From contig LM997412.1 of assembly GCA_000952975.1 (NCBI GenBank), positions 1,116,001 to 1,180,000 of the forward strand: a DNA stretch of 64,000 nt. Reading direction: 5' to 3'. A program made the translations under genes and the position numbers. A model generated the notes under the pieces. The model searched no databases. It saw nothing but the letters and a program-made list of their open reading frames with translations, and was not told the origin of the DNA. This DNA comes from Peptoniphilus sp. ING2-D1G. Lineage in GTDB: Bacteria > Bacillota > Clostridia > Tissierellales > Peptoniphilaceae. Below are positions 25,810 to 36,772 of this stretch, one piece after another. Numbering within the stretch: the first letter of the stretch is position 1; each line of letters begins with the position of its first letter.

Positions 25810-26226
25810 TTAATCTTCTAAAAAGGGTATGTCCGTATTGAAAAATGTAAATGTCCCTATTGCCACGATTTTTTCTCTATCGTCATATACCGTTGCATTT
25901 ACAACCGTGGTCTTTTTACCTCTTTTTACAACTTCCGCCTTTGCGATTATCTTATTTGTGTTTATTGCTGCGGAAATAAAATTCATACTGCTTGTGATTG
26001 TGGCTGTTTTATATCCATAGGATACCGATGCGGATCCTGCTATGGTGTCCGCAAGGGAAAATATACATCCACCGTGAACACTGTTCATGGGGTTTAAATG
26101 CTCTTTTCTCAACTCTATTTCGCCTTGCGCATATCCTTCCCTCATGTCCGTTGTGTCTATTCCCATAAATATCGCATAGGTGTTTTTTTCATTTCTCGCT
26201 TTTATAAGTTCTTCGAATTTATTCAT
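25810..26226 (-). CDS. PaaI-type hotdog-fold thioesterase
   Basis: The 138-residue cytoplasmic protein has the PaaI hotdog signature NSVHGGCIFSLADTIAGSA near residue 50. The conserved HGG and the downstream Asp of LADTIA form the thioester-hydrolysing site. Members cleave acyl-CoA or aryl-CoA esters. The start follows TTAGAGGAGAAA. It is the last gene of the glycolytic operon, 18 bp after sixA, which is an unusual place for it and gives no clear substrate. Confidence 0.88.
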   Translation of the reverse strand: MNKFEELIKARNEKNTYAIFMGIDTTDMREGYAQGEIELRKEHLNPMNSVHGGCIFSLADTIAGSASVSYGYKTATITSSMNFISAAINTNKIIAKAEVVKRGKKTTVVNATVYDDREKIVAIGTFTFFNTDIPFLED

Positions 26227-26244
26227 ATTTCTCCTCTAATTAAT

Positions 26245-27917
<1,673 letters not shown>

Positions 27918-29432
27918 TTACTTCCTTTCCAACAATGATTTACCTGTCATCTCTTCAGGTTGTTCCATATTTAAAAGTTCCAATATAGTGGGCGCGATAT
28001 CACACAGCGCTCCATCATCCAACTTATAACCTTCTATGCCGTATAGATAAATCGGCACCGGGTTTGTTGTGTGACTTGTGACAGGCTTGCCCTCATCTGT
28101 GAGCATCTCTTCACAATTTCCGTGATCAGCTGTAATGATGGCAATCCCCCCAATTTCATCAAGTTTTTTGAGTATTCTTTCAACACATTCATCTATGGTT
28201 TCAACGGCCTTTATCGCCGCCGGAATTGAACCGGTATGTCCAACCATATCGGGATTTGCAAAATTTAAAATAATGCAATCATATTTGTCGATTTTTTCCA
28301 AAAGTGCATCGGTCACTTCCCTTGCACTCATTTCAGGTTTTAAATCATAAGTGGCAACCTTCGGCGAAGGAATCAACAACCTATCTTCTCCTTCAAAGGG
28401 AATTTCTCTTCCCCCGTTAAAAAAGAATGTAACATGAGCATATTTTTCCGTTTCCGCAATTCTAAGTTGCTTTTTATTCTGTTTGGAAAGAACCTCTCCC
28501 AAAGTATTTACAGGCACAATTTCATCAAAGGCTATATGAGTATTCTGAATTGTCTTATCGTATTGTGTCATTGCGGTCATATGCACATTGATTGGCTTTC
28601 TTTCAAATCCGTCAAAATTTTCATCTACAAAAGCCCTAACTATCTGTCTTGCTCTGTCCGGTCTGAAATTAAAAAATATCACACTGTCCTTGTCCTTTAT
28701 AGTTGTTACAGCTTTATTCTCTTTTATGAGATATCCGGGATTTATGAATTCGTCATAGATTTCTCTGTGGTAATTCTCTTCTATCAATTCCCTTGCAGAA
28801 TGATAGCTCTCACCCTTCGCTTCAGTCACTAAATCATAATAGGCTTTAGTTCTGTCCCATCTTCGGTCTCTGTCCATAGCATAGTATCTGCCACATATTG
28901 TTGCGATTTCTCCTATGCCTATTTTATCCAAGGCTCTTTGGAGTTCATAGACGTCTTCCAGCGCCGCCTGAGGAGATACGTCTCTGCCGTCGGTAATTGC
29001 ATGGATATATACATTTTTAAGTCCGTTTTGCTCGCACATCTTCACCAGAGCTGTCAAGTGGTTCATGTGAGAATGTACTCCCCCCTTTGACACAAGACCC
29101 ATTAAATGCATATTGGAGTTATTGTCCTTGACATTTTTTATGGAATTTAAAAAAGCTTCCTTTTCAAAAAAGGTTCTGTGTTCAATGGACTTTGTTATCA
29201 TCGTCAAGTTTTGATATATAACTCTTCCCGAGCCTATATTCAGATGTCCCACCTCGGAGTTTCCCATCTGTCCTTCAGGAAGACCGACTGATTCTCCCGA
29301 AGTCAAAAGCTGTGCATGGGGATATTTTTTTAATCTTTCTAAAGTGGGTGCATTTGCTTTATATATTGCATTTCCCTTATAATTTTTTCCTATTCCGAAT
29401 CCGTCAAGTATCATCAATAACACTGGTTTCAT
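27918..29432 (-). CDS. gpmI: 2,3-bisphosphoglycerate-independent phosphoglycerate mutase
   Basis: GpmI converts 3-phosphoglycerate to 2-phosphoglycerate through a phosphoserine intermediate with two Mn2+ ions. Residues 1-65 hold LMILDGFGIG (metal Asp) and GQMGNSEVGHLNIG with the nucleophilic Ser near 62. Later metal ligands lie in NPDMVGHTG and TADHGNCEEM. The length of 504 is normal. Start and tpiA stop overlap by 4 bp. Mn2+ dependence makes this step pH-sensitive in related bacteria. Confidence 0.97.
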   Translation of the reverse strand: MKPVLLMILDGFGIGKNYKGNAIYKANAPTLERLKKYPHAQLLTSGESVGLPEGQMGNSEVGHLNIGSGRVIYQNLTMITKSIEHRTFFEKEAFLNSIKNVKDNNSNMHLMGLVSKGGVHSHMNHLTALVKMCEQNGLKNVYIHAITDGRDVSPQAALEDVYELQRALDKIGIGEIATICGRYYAMDRDRRWDRTKAYYDLVTEAKGESYHSARELIEENYHREIYDEFINPGYLIKENKAVTTIKDKDSVIFFNFRPDRARQIVRAFVDENFDGFERKPINVHMTAMTQYDKTIQNTHIAFDEIVPVNTLGEVLSKQNKKQLRIAETEKYAHVTFFFNGGREIPFEGEDRLLIPSPKVATYDLKPEMSAREVTDALLEKIDKYDCIILNFANPDMVGHTGSIPAAIKAVETIDECVERILKKLDEIGGIAIITADHGNCEEMLTDEGKPVTSHTTNPVPIYLYGIEGYKLDDGALCDIAPTILELLNMEQPEEMTGKSLLERK

Positions 29433-30184
29433 ATCTCTACCTCAAAATTTATTATCTTGCTGAAATCCTCACTGTTAAGTGAAGCACCTCCCACAAGAGC
29501 TCCATCTATATTTTCTTTATTCATTATTTCCTTTATATTATCGGGTTTTACTGAACCCCCGTAAAGTATTCTCATTTTATTGGCAGTATTTTTGTCTGAA
29601 AGTTCTTCAATGTTATTCCTGATGAATTTACACATTTCTTCAGCAACATCGGGATCGCATGTATTGCCGGTACCTATTGCCCAAATCGGCTCATAAGCAA
29701 TAATCAAATCTTCAAAATTTATCTGTACATTTTCTAAAGATTTTTGAAGCTGTTCTTTTACAAAGGTGTTTTGTTCCTGTTTATCCCTTATCTCTTGCGG
29801 TTCTCCAAGGCATAATATAACCTTTAAACCCTCTTCCAAAGCCATTTTTACCTTACTGTTTATTTTTTTATCATCTTCTGCAAAAATCCTTCTCCTTTCA
29901 GAGTGTCCGACTATGACATGAGTGACTTTTAAATCCACAAGCATTTTTGCGGAAATTTCTCCGGTATAGGCACCCTCGCTAAATTCCGAAAGATTTTGCG
30001 CGCCCACTTGTATGTCGGTGGATTTTAAAATATCCACCGCTCTGTCAATGGAGGTATAGGGTGGAAAAATTATTTTTTCCACATCATTTGAAAGTGTGAT
30101 GGATAGGAGATTTTTTAGCATTTCAGAAGTTTCAGATCTCGTCATATTCATCTTCCAGTTGCCTGCAATTAATGATTTTCTCAT
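29429..30184 (-). CDS. tpiA: Triosephosphate isomerase
   Basis: TpiA interconverts dihydroxyacetone phosphate and glyceraldehyde 3-phosphate. It has GNWKMNMT near the N-terminus (Lys), VIVGHSERR with the catalytic histidine near residue 92, and AYEPIWAIGTG with the catalytic glutamate near 165. GGSVKPDN closes the phosphate site. The 251 residues are full length. The start follows GAGGAGGCATAAT, directly next to the pgk stop. Confidence 0.97.
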   Translation of the reverse strand: MRKSLIAGNWKMNMTRSETSEMLKNLLSITLSNDVEKIIFPPYTSIDRAVDILKSTDIQVGAQNLSEFSEGAYTGEISAKMLVDLKVTHVIVGHSERRRIFAEDDKKINSKVKMALEEGLKVILCLGEPQEIRDKQEQNTFVKEQLQKSLENVQINFEDLIIAYEPIWAIGTGNTCDPDVAEEMCKFIRNNIEELSDKNTANKMRILYGGSVKPDNIKEIMNKENIDGALVGGASLNSEDFSKIINFEVEI

Positions 30185-30185
30185 A

Positions 30186-31373
30186 TTATGCCTCCTCTAT
30201 GCAAGCTATGCCCGGAAGTTCTTTTCCTTCAAGCATTTCAAGGCTTGCTCCTCCTCCTGTTGAAATGTGAGATATTTTGTCTTCGTATCCCGATTTTTCA
30301 ACTGCAGATGCGGAATCTCCGCCTCCTACTATTGTCACGGCCCCCTTGAGTTCAGACAATATTCTTGCAACTTCAAAGGTACCCCTTGAAAATTCCTCTA
30401 TTTCAAAAACTCCTGCTGGTCCGTTCCAAACCACAGTCCTTGCGTCCTTTAACTCCTCTTCTATTTTCTTAATGGATTTTTCTCCGATGTCAACTCCCAT
30501 TTTGTCTTTGGGAATATCTTTACTGTCAACTGTTTCATAATCCGCCCCGGATTTTATCTCGGAGGTAACGACCGTATCTTCGGGAAGAATTATATTCACC
30601 GAGTTTTCTTCGGCTTTTTTCAGTATTTTCTTCGCCACTTCAATCTTGTCTTCTTCTACTAAAGATTTGCCCGTTTCATAGCCCTTTGCTTTAAAAAAAG
30701 TATATGCCATCGCTCCGAATATTATAATTTTATCCGCTTTATCTATTAAGTTTTCAAGAACACCTATTTTGTCAGAAACCTTTGAACCACCCAGTATTAC
30801 TACAAAGAGACTCTTGGGATTTTTAACCGCCTCTTGTAGATAATCGACTTCCTTTTCAACTAACAAACCGATAGCGGAGGGCAGACAACCGGATACCCCC
30901 ACGTTTGAAGCATGGGCTCTGTGGCTGGTTCCAAAGGCGTCATTTACATAGATATCTGCAAGTTCGCATAATTTTTTTGAAAATTCTTCACCCTTTAATT
31001 CCTCTGCAGGATTGAATCTGGTATTTTCAAGTAAAACTACAAATTGCCCCTCTAATCTGTCTATCTCTTCCTTAACTTCTTGCGATACCACCTCTTTATC
31101 GGCAATAAAATTGACTTCATATCCCAAAAGCGCCTGTAATTTTTCAGCAACCGGCTTCAAGCTCATTTCCGCAACATACTTGCCCTCAGGTCTGCCAAGA
31201 TGGCTGATGATTATACAGGAACCTCCTCTGTCCAAAACGTATTTAATTGTAGGCACACTCTTTCTTATTCTAACATCATTTGTAATTACCCCGTTTTTCA
31301 TCGGAACATTTAAATCAGCTCTTATAAGCACTCTTTTATTTTCAAAATCAAAGTTTTTTAAATTTTTTTTCAT
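30186..31373 (-). CDS. pgk: Phosphoglycerate kinase
   Basis: Pgk makes ATP from 1,3-bisphosphoglycerate. The signature RVLIRADLNVP is near residue 15, SHLGRPEG near 58, the ATP site with ILGGSKVSDKIGVL near 195 and the C-terminal GGGDSASAVEK. The 395 residues are full length. GGAGGACTAC precedes the start. A 50-bp gap to gap contains a stem-loop that may mark processing or stabilise the gap message. Confidence 0.97.
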   Translation of the reverse strand: MKKNLKNFDFENKRVLIRADLNVPMKNGVITNDVRIRKSVPTIKYVLDRGGSCIIISHLGRPEGKYVAEMSLKPVAEKLQALLGYEVNFIADKEVVSQEVKEEIDRLEGQFVVLLENTRFNPAEELKGEEFSKKLCELADIYVNDAFGTSHRAHASNVGVSGCLPSAIGLLVEKEVDYLQEAVKNPKSLFVVILGGSKVSDKIGVLENLIDKADKIIIFGAMAYTFFKAKGYETGKSLVEEDKIEVAKKILKKAEENSVNIILPEDTVVTSEIKSGADYETVDSKDIPKDKMGVDIGEKSIKKIEEELKDARTVVWNGPAGVFEIEEFSRGTFEVARILSELKGAVTIVGGGDSASAVEKSGYEDKISHISTGGGASLEMLEGKELPGIACIEEA

Positions 31374-31385
31374 GTAGTCCTCCGA

Positions 31386-31420
31386 ATAAATAAGCGAAAA
31401 CCAAAGGTTCTCGCTTTATT
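31386..31420 (-). promoter_or_regulatory. Stem-loop between gap and pgk
   Basis: On the minus strand AATAAAGCGAGAACC pairs with GGTTTTCGCTTATT around TTT, with one bulge and one mismatch. The tract after it is only weakly T-rich, so partial termination, mRNA processing or 3' stabilisation of cggR-gap are the options. Confidence 0.6.
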
Positions 31421-31422
31421 TT

Positions 31423-32439
31423 TTAAAGTTTTTGAGCAACAAGTCTTGTAAGATCCAATACTCTTTGAGAATATCCCCATTCATTGTCATACCAAGCTAT
31501 ACATTTTACAAGTCTGTCCTTTACGATTGTGAGTTTTGAATCAAAAATCGCCGAATATTCGTTGCCGATTATGTCCGTTGATACCAAATCCTCTTCCGAA
31601 TATTCGATTATAGACTTCATCTCATTTTCTGAAGCATCCTTTATAGCTTTGTTTATTTCTTCCACAGAGGCATCTTTTGAAATTTCATAGGTTACATCCA
31701 CAAGAGATCCTGTTGGTACCGGCACTCTGACAGCCATACCTGTAAGTATTCCCTCTACCTCCGGAATTACCTTTCCTACCGCCTTTGCAGCTCCTGTAGT
31801 TGTGGGGATTATATTTTCCGCCGCCATTCTCGCACGTCTTAAATCCTTGTGAAAGGCATCGTGAATTTTTTGGTCGTTTGTATATGCGTGAATTGTAGTC
31901 ATAAGACCTCTTTCAATGCCAAAATTTTCAAGTATTACCTTTGTTATAGGCGCAAGACAATTAGTAGTACAGGATGCATTTGAAATGATTTGGTGCTTTT
32001 CAGGATCATATTTATCGTCATTTACACCCATTACTATGGTTACATCTTCACCTTTTACCGGTGCTGTAACTACTACCTTTTTAGCTCCGCCTCTTATATG
32101 TCCAAGAGCCGCTTCTCTTTCTCTGAATGCTCCCGTTGAATCTATTACTATATCAATTCCAAGTTCATCATAATGCATATCTTCCGGAGCCAAAGTATCT
32201 ATTGCCTTTATTTTCTTGCCGTTTATTAAAAATCCGTCTTCAAGAGCTTTTACCTCTCCCGGAAATTTTCTGTAGATGGTATCGTACTTAAAAAGATGTG
32301 CAAAGGGTTCTATTTTTTGAGTTAAATTCCTGCTGCAAATATGAGTTATTTCAAACCCCGGATTTTCTTCAAGAGCCCAAGCTCTGAGACAATCCCTACC
32401 TATTCTTCCAAATCCCATTATTGCTACATTAACCGACAT
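31423..32439 (-). CDS. gap: Glyceraldehyde-3-phosphate dehydrogenase, type I
   Basis: Gap oxidises glyceraldehyde 3-phosphate to 1,3-bisphosphoglycerate with NAD+. The active-site motif SNASCTTNCLAP near residue 152 holds the catalytic cysteine. GFGRIGR is at the N-terminus and WYDNEWGYSQRV near the end. The residue after the second strand (SRN in place of the usual ND) is within NAD-enzyme variation but could be checked for cofactor preference. It is 338 residues long and the start follows AGGAGGTAAAA. It directly follows cggR, the regulator expected to control it. Confidence 0.96.
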   Translation of the reverse strand: MSVNVAIMGFGRIGRDCLRAWALEENPGFEITHICSRNLTQKIEPFAHLFKYDTIYRKFPGEVKALEDGFLINGKKIKAIDTLAPEDMHYDELGIDIVIDSTGAFREREAALGHIRGGAKKVVVTAPVKGEDVTIVMGVNDDKYDPEKHQIISNASCTTNCLAPITKVILENFGIERGLMTTIHAYTNDQKIHDAFHKDLRRARMAAENIIPTTTGAAKAVGKVIPEVEGILTGMAVRVPVPTGSLVDVTYEISKDASVEEINKAIKDASENEMKSIIEYSEEDLVSTDIIGNEYSAIFDSKLTIVKDRLVKCIAWYDNEWGYSQRVLDLTRLVAQKL

Positions 32440-32441
32440 TT

Positions 32442-33461
32442 TTACCTCCTGTTATTTATAATACAATTTGCTGCACTTTCATCTATCACCAAAACCATAT
32501 CCGATCTCAACTTGGATATGGAAATTATCGCCTCAGCCTTTTCAGCTCCACCTGCTATGCAGAATATTCTCGGTATATTTAAAAAATCTTCCAGGGATAT
32601 TCCCACGCTTTGAGATGCGTATACTTCTTTGCCCTTTATGTCAAAATAATGACCTATAACTTCAGAAACTGCTCCCTTTTCTAAAATTTTTTTCTTCTCC
32701 AATTCATCTGCTCCCTTTCGAGTTAGCATTTCATCGGCTCTTCCTATGCCGAATATGAGCATGTCCAACTCCTTGAGCATCTCATAGGTCCTGTGTATGT
32801 CTTTGTTCTCAAGCAAGATGTTCATCGCTTTATCAGGTGCAGCATCGGGAACGGGTAATATTCTGTAGTCGCAATTCAACTTTTCCGCAATTTTAGATGC
32901 AACCGAATTAGCCTGATACTCAACATTTTTACCCAAGGCACCCCTTGCCGGAATAATGGTCAAATCCAATTCTCTTTTATTCTCAGATAACACATCAGCT
33001 ATGGCGCTTAACGTCTTTCCTCCTGTAACTCCTATATAATCTCCGTCACACATGCTGACATTTATTAATCTTGCCGTTGCGGATCCTAAATTTGTGAAAG
33101 CATAATCATCCTTTGATGAGTCTCCCTTAACTACTACCACTTCTTCCACTCCCAAAAAAGATGTTATTCTGTTGCCTAATTCAGTTAAATTGTTGAGTTC
33201 TCTGTAAACTTCCAAAAATCTTTTGAGATTTATTTTTCCTTCTTTTTTTATGGTAGCACCGGAAGAATTTACGTAAACATAGTCCATTTCCTTTAATTTT
33301 TCTATTTCATCTCTTATAACTCTTTCGGAAATATTCAGTTTTTGAGAGAGAGTTCTTCTACCTACTGTTCCTTCTCGGTTAAGGTATTCAAGTATTTCGT
33401 ATCTTCTTATGAATATGTCTCTAAATTCCGGTACAAAAGAACTTAATAATTCAACATTCAT
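32442..33461 (-). CDS. cggR: Central glycolytic genes regulator CggR (SorC/DeoR family)
   Basis: The 339-residue repressor has an N-terminal winged helix (REGTVGRRTLSQKLNISERVIRDEIEKL, about residues 29-58, landmark) and a C-terminal sugar-phosphate-binding domain with GVTGGKTLSAIADVL and GIGRADEM. In B. subtilis CggR represses the gapA operon and is released by fructose-1,6-bisphosphate. The gene order cggR-gap-pgk-tpi-gpm-eno is the same here. It is the first gene of the operon, so autoregulation is expected. The start follows AGAGGAGAAAT. Confidence 0.93.
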   Translation of the reverse strand: MNVELLSSFVPEFRDIFIRRYEILEYLNREGTVGRRTLSQKLNISERVIRDEIEKLKEMDYVYVNSSGATIKKEGKINLKRFLEVYRELNNLTELGNRITSFLGVEEVVVVKGDSSKDDYAFTNLGSATARLINVSMCDGDYIGVTGGKTLSAIADVLSENKRELDLTIIPARGALGKNVEYQANSVASKIAEKLNCDYRILPVPDAAPDKAMNILLENKDIHRTYEMLKELDMLIFGIGRADEMLTRKGADELEKKKILEKGAVSEVIGHYFDIKGKEVYASQSVGISLEDFLNIPRIFCIAGGAEKAEAIISISKLRSDMVLVIDESAANCIINNRR

Positions 33462-33482
33462 ATTTCTCCTCTTTTCTACTTA

Positions 33483-33507
33483 GCCCATCAAGGCGCCTTC
33501 GCTCCCA
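33483..33507 (-). promoter_or_regulatory. Candidate CggR operator
   Basis: Between the promoter and cggR, the minus strand carries TGGGA and TGGGC exactly 20 bp apart, flanking a perfect palindrome AAGGCGCCTT (33490-33499). B. subtilis CggR sites are CGGGAC direct repeats with the same period. The match is partial, so this is a hypothesis. Confidence 0.35.
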
Positions 33508-33533
33508 CTGAGTATGCAATTCTTCCTTAAATA

Positions 33534-33561
33534 AATATATCACAGCATTGATTTTTGTCAA
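33534..33561 (-). promoter_or_regulatory. Promoter of the glycolytic operon
   Basis: TTGACA (33556-33561), a 16-bp spacer and TATATT (33534-33539) on the minus strand precede cggR. Confidence 0.7.
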
Positions 33562-33562
33562 T

Positions 33563-33583
33563 AAAAAAGACCCGGAAGGGTCT
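33563..33583 (-). terminator. Terminator of gltX
   Basis: AGACCC and GGGTCT pair around GGAA immediately after the gltX stop. T6 follows on the minus strand. Confidence 0.88.
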
Positions 33584-33587
33584 ATTC

Positions 33588-35063
33588 TTACATATAAGAC
33601 TTTACGCTTTCAAACCTTTTTAAAAGATTCTTCTTTCCCAATATTACAATTATATTGCTCAGCTCCGGTCCATGGACATTTCCTGTTATTGCAGCCCTCA
33701 CAGGCATGTAGAGCCCTTTGCCCTTAACTCCTGTTTGTTTTTGGATTTTCTTCATGACCGTTTTTGCAAATTCTTCGTCCACCTCATCAACTTGGTTAAG
33801 TTCTCCCTCAAAGGCTTCTATTAGAGCCTTCATGTTTTCTGATTTTACCTGTTCCAAAGCGTCTTCTTCGGTTATTTTCAAATCTCCAAATAAGAAATCC
33901 ACTTTTTCCGGAACTTCATTTACAGTATTTAAGCTGTCCTTTACAGTTTCCATCATGTAGACATATCTGTCCCAATCGGATCTTATTTGTTCTTCTGCCA
34001 TTAAACCCGATTTAACCATTGAATCAACGGATAATTCCGCGATTTTTTCTGTAGTGTATTTCTTGATATAATGGGCATTAACCCAATTGAGTTTTTCAAT
34101 ATCGAAAATTCCGCCACTTTTTCCAACTCTTTCAAAGCTGAATTTATCGATCATTTCATTAAGACTTAGGATTTCTTCTCCATCTTCAGGCGACCAACCG
34201 ACCAATGCCAGATAATTTATCATACCTTCAGGTAAGTATCCCTTTTCTCTGAAATCTTCCACAGATACATCACCTTGTCTTTTTGAGAGTTTTTTTCTGT
34301 CCTTGTTTAGTACTGTGGGCAAGTGTACGAATTCAGGTGCTTCCCATCCGAAGGCTTGATAGAGATAGACGTGTTTAGGTGTAGAGGGAAGCCATTCTTC
34401 TCCCCTTACAACATGAGTTATTCCCATTAGATGGTCGTCCACCACTACAGCTAAATGGTATGTCGGAAATCCGTCTGACTTCATTAGGACTTGATCATCC
34501 ATTTCATCTGAATTTATTACCACCCTTCCCCTAACAGCATCGTGAAATTCAATATCTTCATTTCTCGGAAGCTTAAGTCTTACGACATGTTCTTCTCCCG
34601 CTTCAATTCTTTTCTTTGCTTCTTCCTTTGAAATTCCTCTGCAAAATCCGTCGTACTTGGGAACTTGCCCCTTAATTCTCTGCTCTTCTCTTAAATTGTC
34701 AAGTCTTTCCCTCGAACAAAAACAATAGTATGCCTTGTCCTTTTCAATCAGTTCATCCACATACTTCCTATAAATATCCAGTCTTTCCGATTGAATATAG
34801 GGTCCGAAATCTCCCCTTTGAACAATTTTGCCATCTTCTACAAATACACCTTCATCGTGGACGATGCCTGCCCAGTTGAGCGAATCGATTAAATTTTCAA
34901 TGGCTCCTTCTACGAATCTGGTTCTGTCGGTATCTTCTATTCTAAGTATGAACTTTCCACCGTTTTTCTTTGAAAACAAATAATTATAAAGGGCGGTTCT
35001 AAGCCCCCCTATATGCAAAAATCCCGTTGGACTCGGAGCAAATCTAACTCTTACTTCTTCCAT
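33588..35063 (-). CDS. gltX: Glutamate--tRNA ligase
   Basis: GltX charges tRNA-Glu with glutamate and, in bacteria using GatCAB, also tRNA-Gln. The class I motifs are present: the HIGH-like FLHIGGLRTALYN near residue 16 and KLSKRQGDV near 256. The conserved FAPSPTG opens the protein. The length is 491. Presence of gatCAB in the window makes a non-discriminating enzyme likely. GGAGGAACA precedes the start, and no T-box leader is visible. Confidence 0.97.
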   Translation of the reverse strand: MEEVRVRFAPSPTGFLHIGGLRTALYNYLFSKKNGGKFILRIEDTDRTRFVEGAIENLIDSLNWAGIVHDEGVFVEDGKIVQRGDFGPYIQSERLDIYRKYVDELIEKDKAYYCFCSRERLDNLREEQRIKGQVPKYDGFCRGISKEEAKKRIEAGEEHVVRLKLPRNEDIEFHDAVRGRVVINSDEMDDQVLMKSDGFPTYHLAVVVDDHLMGITHVVRGEEWLPSTPKHVYLYQAFGWEAPEFVHLPTVLNKDRKKLSKRQGDVSVEDFREKGYLPEGMINYLALVGWSPEDGEEILSLNEMIDKFSFERVGKSGGIFDIEKLNWVNAHYIKKYTTEKIAELSVDSMVKSGLMAEEQIRSDWDRYVYMMETVKDSLNTVNEVPEKVDFLFGDLKITEEDALEQVKSENMKALIEAFEGELNQVDEVDEEFAKTVMKKIQKQTGVKGKGLYMPVRAAITGNVHGPELSNIIVILGKKNLLKRFESVKSYM

Positions 35064-35119
35064 TGTTCCTCCTAAACATTATATAAATAGGTTCTTTTAT
35101 TGATTTTCTTTATGTATAA

Positions 35120-35148
35120 ATTCTATACTTTTATTTAAATTCTTTCAA
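35120..35148 (-). promoter_or_regulatory. Promoter of gltX
   Basis: TTGAAA (35143-35148), a 17-bp spacer and TAGAAT (35120-35125) on the minus strand. Confidence 0.65.
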
Positions 35149-35190
35149 CTAAGTATTATAAAGTTTCAAAATCAAAAAATAGTTACAATT

Positions 35191-35213
35191 AAAAAAGCCC
35201 TCTTTTAGAGGGC
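35191..35213 (-). terminator. Terminator of the YjiH-family gene
   Basis: GCCCTCT and AGAGGGC pair around TTT, followed on the minus strand by T6. Confidence 0.9.
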
Positions 35214-35230
35214 CCTTAGTAATTTATAAT

Positions 35231-36538
35231 TTAAAATATAAGGTGTAATATCGGCGTTGTAATTAAAATTGTCAATATTACTCTTTCAATCCAAATTATG
35301 ATGTAGTCGGACATCTTCAAAGGGATCTTTGTAGCCATTATACAGGGAATTGAAGCTGAGAAAAACAGTATTTCAGATACGGATGCTATTGCAATCAAGA
35401 ATTTTGTAATTATGTCCGCATCTGTTACAAGTAGAGCCGGTAAAAACATTTCCGCTATACTTAAAGCCATCGCCTTTGCTGCAAGTAGCGGTTCAGGAAC
35501 TTGAGTGATCATAGTGAAGGGATAAAATATATATCCGATAATATCAAATACAGGGGTGTGATTCGCCACTACTATTCCCAGCGTGCCTATGGACATCAAA
35601 AGCGGTCCTATTGATAAGGCCAAATTGATACCGTTGATAAAGTTTTCTTTTACAGATTCAAATACTGTAGGAGCATTCTTAAATGCCTTCATTCCTTCTT
35701 GAACTGCTATATTAAATCTGTTTCCCGTTACTTCCTCTTCCGGAAATCCTTCTTGATCATTATAATAAGTGTCGGGTTTTTTAGATAGAGGATATATTCT
35801 CGCTGTAATAGCCGTTACTATAAAGGTAATCACTAAAGTCAACCAGAAATATAAAAGCCAATGATTCATTATATCAAGTGTTCTTGCCACTACTATCATA
35901 AATGTAGCTGACACTGTTGAAAATCCTGTTGCTATAATAGCCGCCTCTTTTCCGGTGTATTTACCGTCTTGATAGACCTTGTCTGTAATTAGTAGCGCCA
36001 ATGAGTAAGAGCCTACGAAACTTGCCACGGCATCTATCGCCGATCTTCCCGGTGTCTTCCAAATAGGTTTCATTACAGGTTGCATGAATACCCCTACAAA
36101 TTCCATAAGTCCAAAATTTACCAAAAATGCCAAGAATACAGAACCTATCGGCACCACTGTCGTAACAGTTACTACAATACTATTGTAAATAAATGGAATA
36201 ACATCCTTAGCCATTAAAAATTCCGGACCCTTATTTGTAATCGCCATAATTATAAAGGGTATTCCCAATAATTTCAAAAATGAAAATATAATATCAGTCG
36301 TACTATTGTTCCAAGTTCCTCTTATAAATGGCAGTACCGCTCCTATAATTACTATGGCTCCTGCATATATCGGACCGTAATTGGGAATCATCTTAACCAA
36401 GGTTACAATATGGTCTATAGGTATCGATGATTTTCCCCCTATACTTATAGGTATAAAAAACATAAAAATACCAAAAGCTGCAAACAACACAAATTTTGCA
36501 ATATCACTTGATGAATAATTTACTTTTTCATTGTTCAT
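35231..36538 (-). CDS. YjiH family transporter-like membrane protein (nucleoside-recognition Gate domain)
   Basis: The 435-residue protein has about ten hydrophobic segments and matches the YjiH layout. The N-terminal half contains FFIPISIGGKSSIPIDHIV (landmark), and a Gate-like segment carries FVGSYSLALLITDKVYQDGKYTGKE (landmark) near residue 175. The substrate of this family is unproven. Relatives occur next to peptidases and nucleoside or amino-acid genes. It is transcribed alone, after AAAGGAGGTAATT, and has its own terminator. Confidence 0.82.
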   Translation of the reverse strand: MNNEKVNYSSSDIAKFVLFAAFGIFMFFIPISIGGKSSIPIDHIVTLVKMIPNYGPIYAGAIVIIGAVLPFIRGTWNNSTTDIIFSFLKLLGIPFIIMAITNKGPEFLMAKDVIPFIYNSIVVTVTTVVPIGSVFLAFLVNFGLMEFVGVFMQPVMKPIWKTPGRSAIDAVASFVGSYSLALLITDKVYQDGKYTGKEAAIIATGFSTVSATFMIVVARTLDIMNHWLLYFWLTLVITFIVTAITARIYPLSKKPDTYYNDQEGFPEEEVTGNRFNIAVQEGMKAFKNAPTVFESVKENFINGINLALSIGPLLMSIGTLGIVVANHTPVFDIIGYIFYPFTMITQVPEPLLAAKAMALSIAEMFLPALLVTDADIITKFLIAIASVSEILFFSASIPCIMATKIPLKMSDYIIIWIERVILTILITTPILHLIF

Positions 36539-36772
36539 AATAATTACCTCCTTTTTTATTTACATTATTATCTAAATTCATCTAATTAAAATCAAATAAA
36601 ACCTTTTTTAAAAAATTATCATCTTGATAAACGACTAAAGTTCGCCTTGATTTTTCAATCTGTCGATTTTAAGAAAAATATTTAATAGTTCTGTTTATTA
36701 GATGTTTATTAGACGTTTTTTCTCAATTTATTTTAAATTTTCTTTGTTTAAATTATATATGAGGACCTTACA
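36539..36772. promoter_or_regulatory. Intergenic control region upstream of the YjiH gene
   Basis: No gene is present. The region holds an inverted repeat TTATCA-TCT-TGATAA (36616-36630) and a perfect 11-bp tandem direct repeat TGTTTATTAGA at 36692-36702 and 36703-36713. Either could be an operator for the transporter gene. Confidence 0.4.

Noticed and set aside
33480..33560. Possible T-box or other leader RNA before cggR
   Set aside because: No T-box sequence or specifier stem; the leader is under 80 nt and better explained as promoter plus operator.
35064..35190. Possible T-box leader upstream of gltX
   Set aside because: No conserved T-box 14-mer and only about 60 nt between promoter and start.
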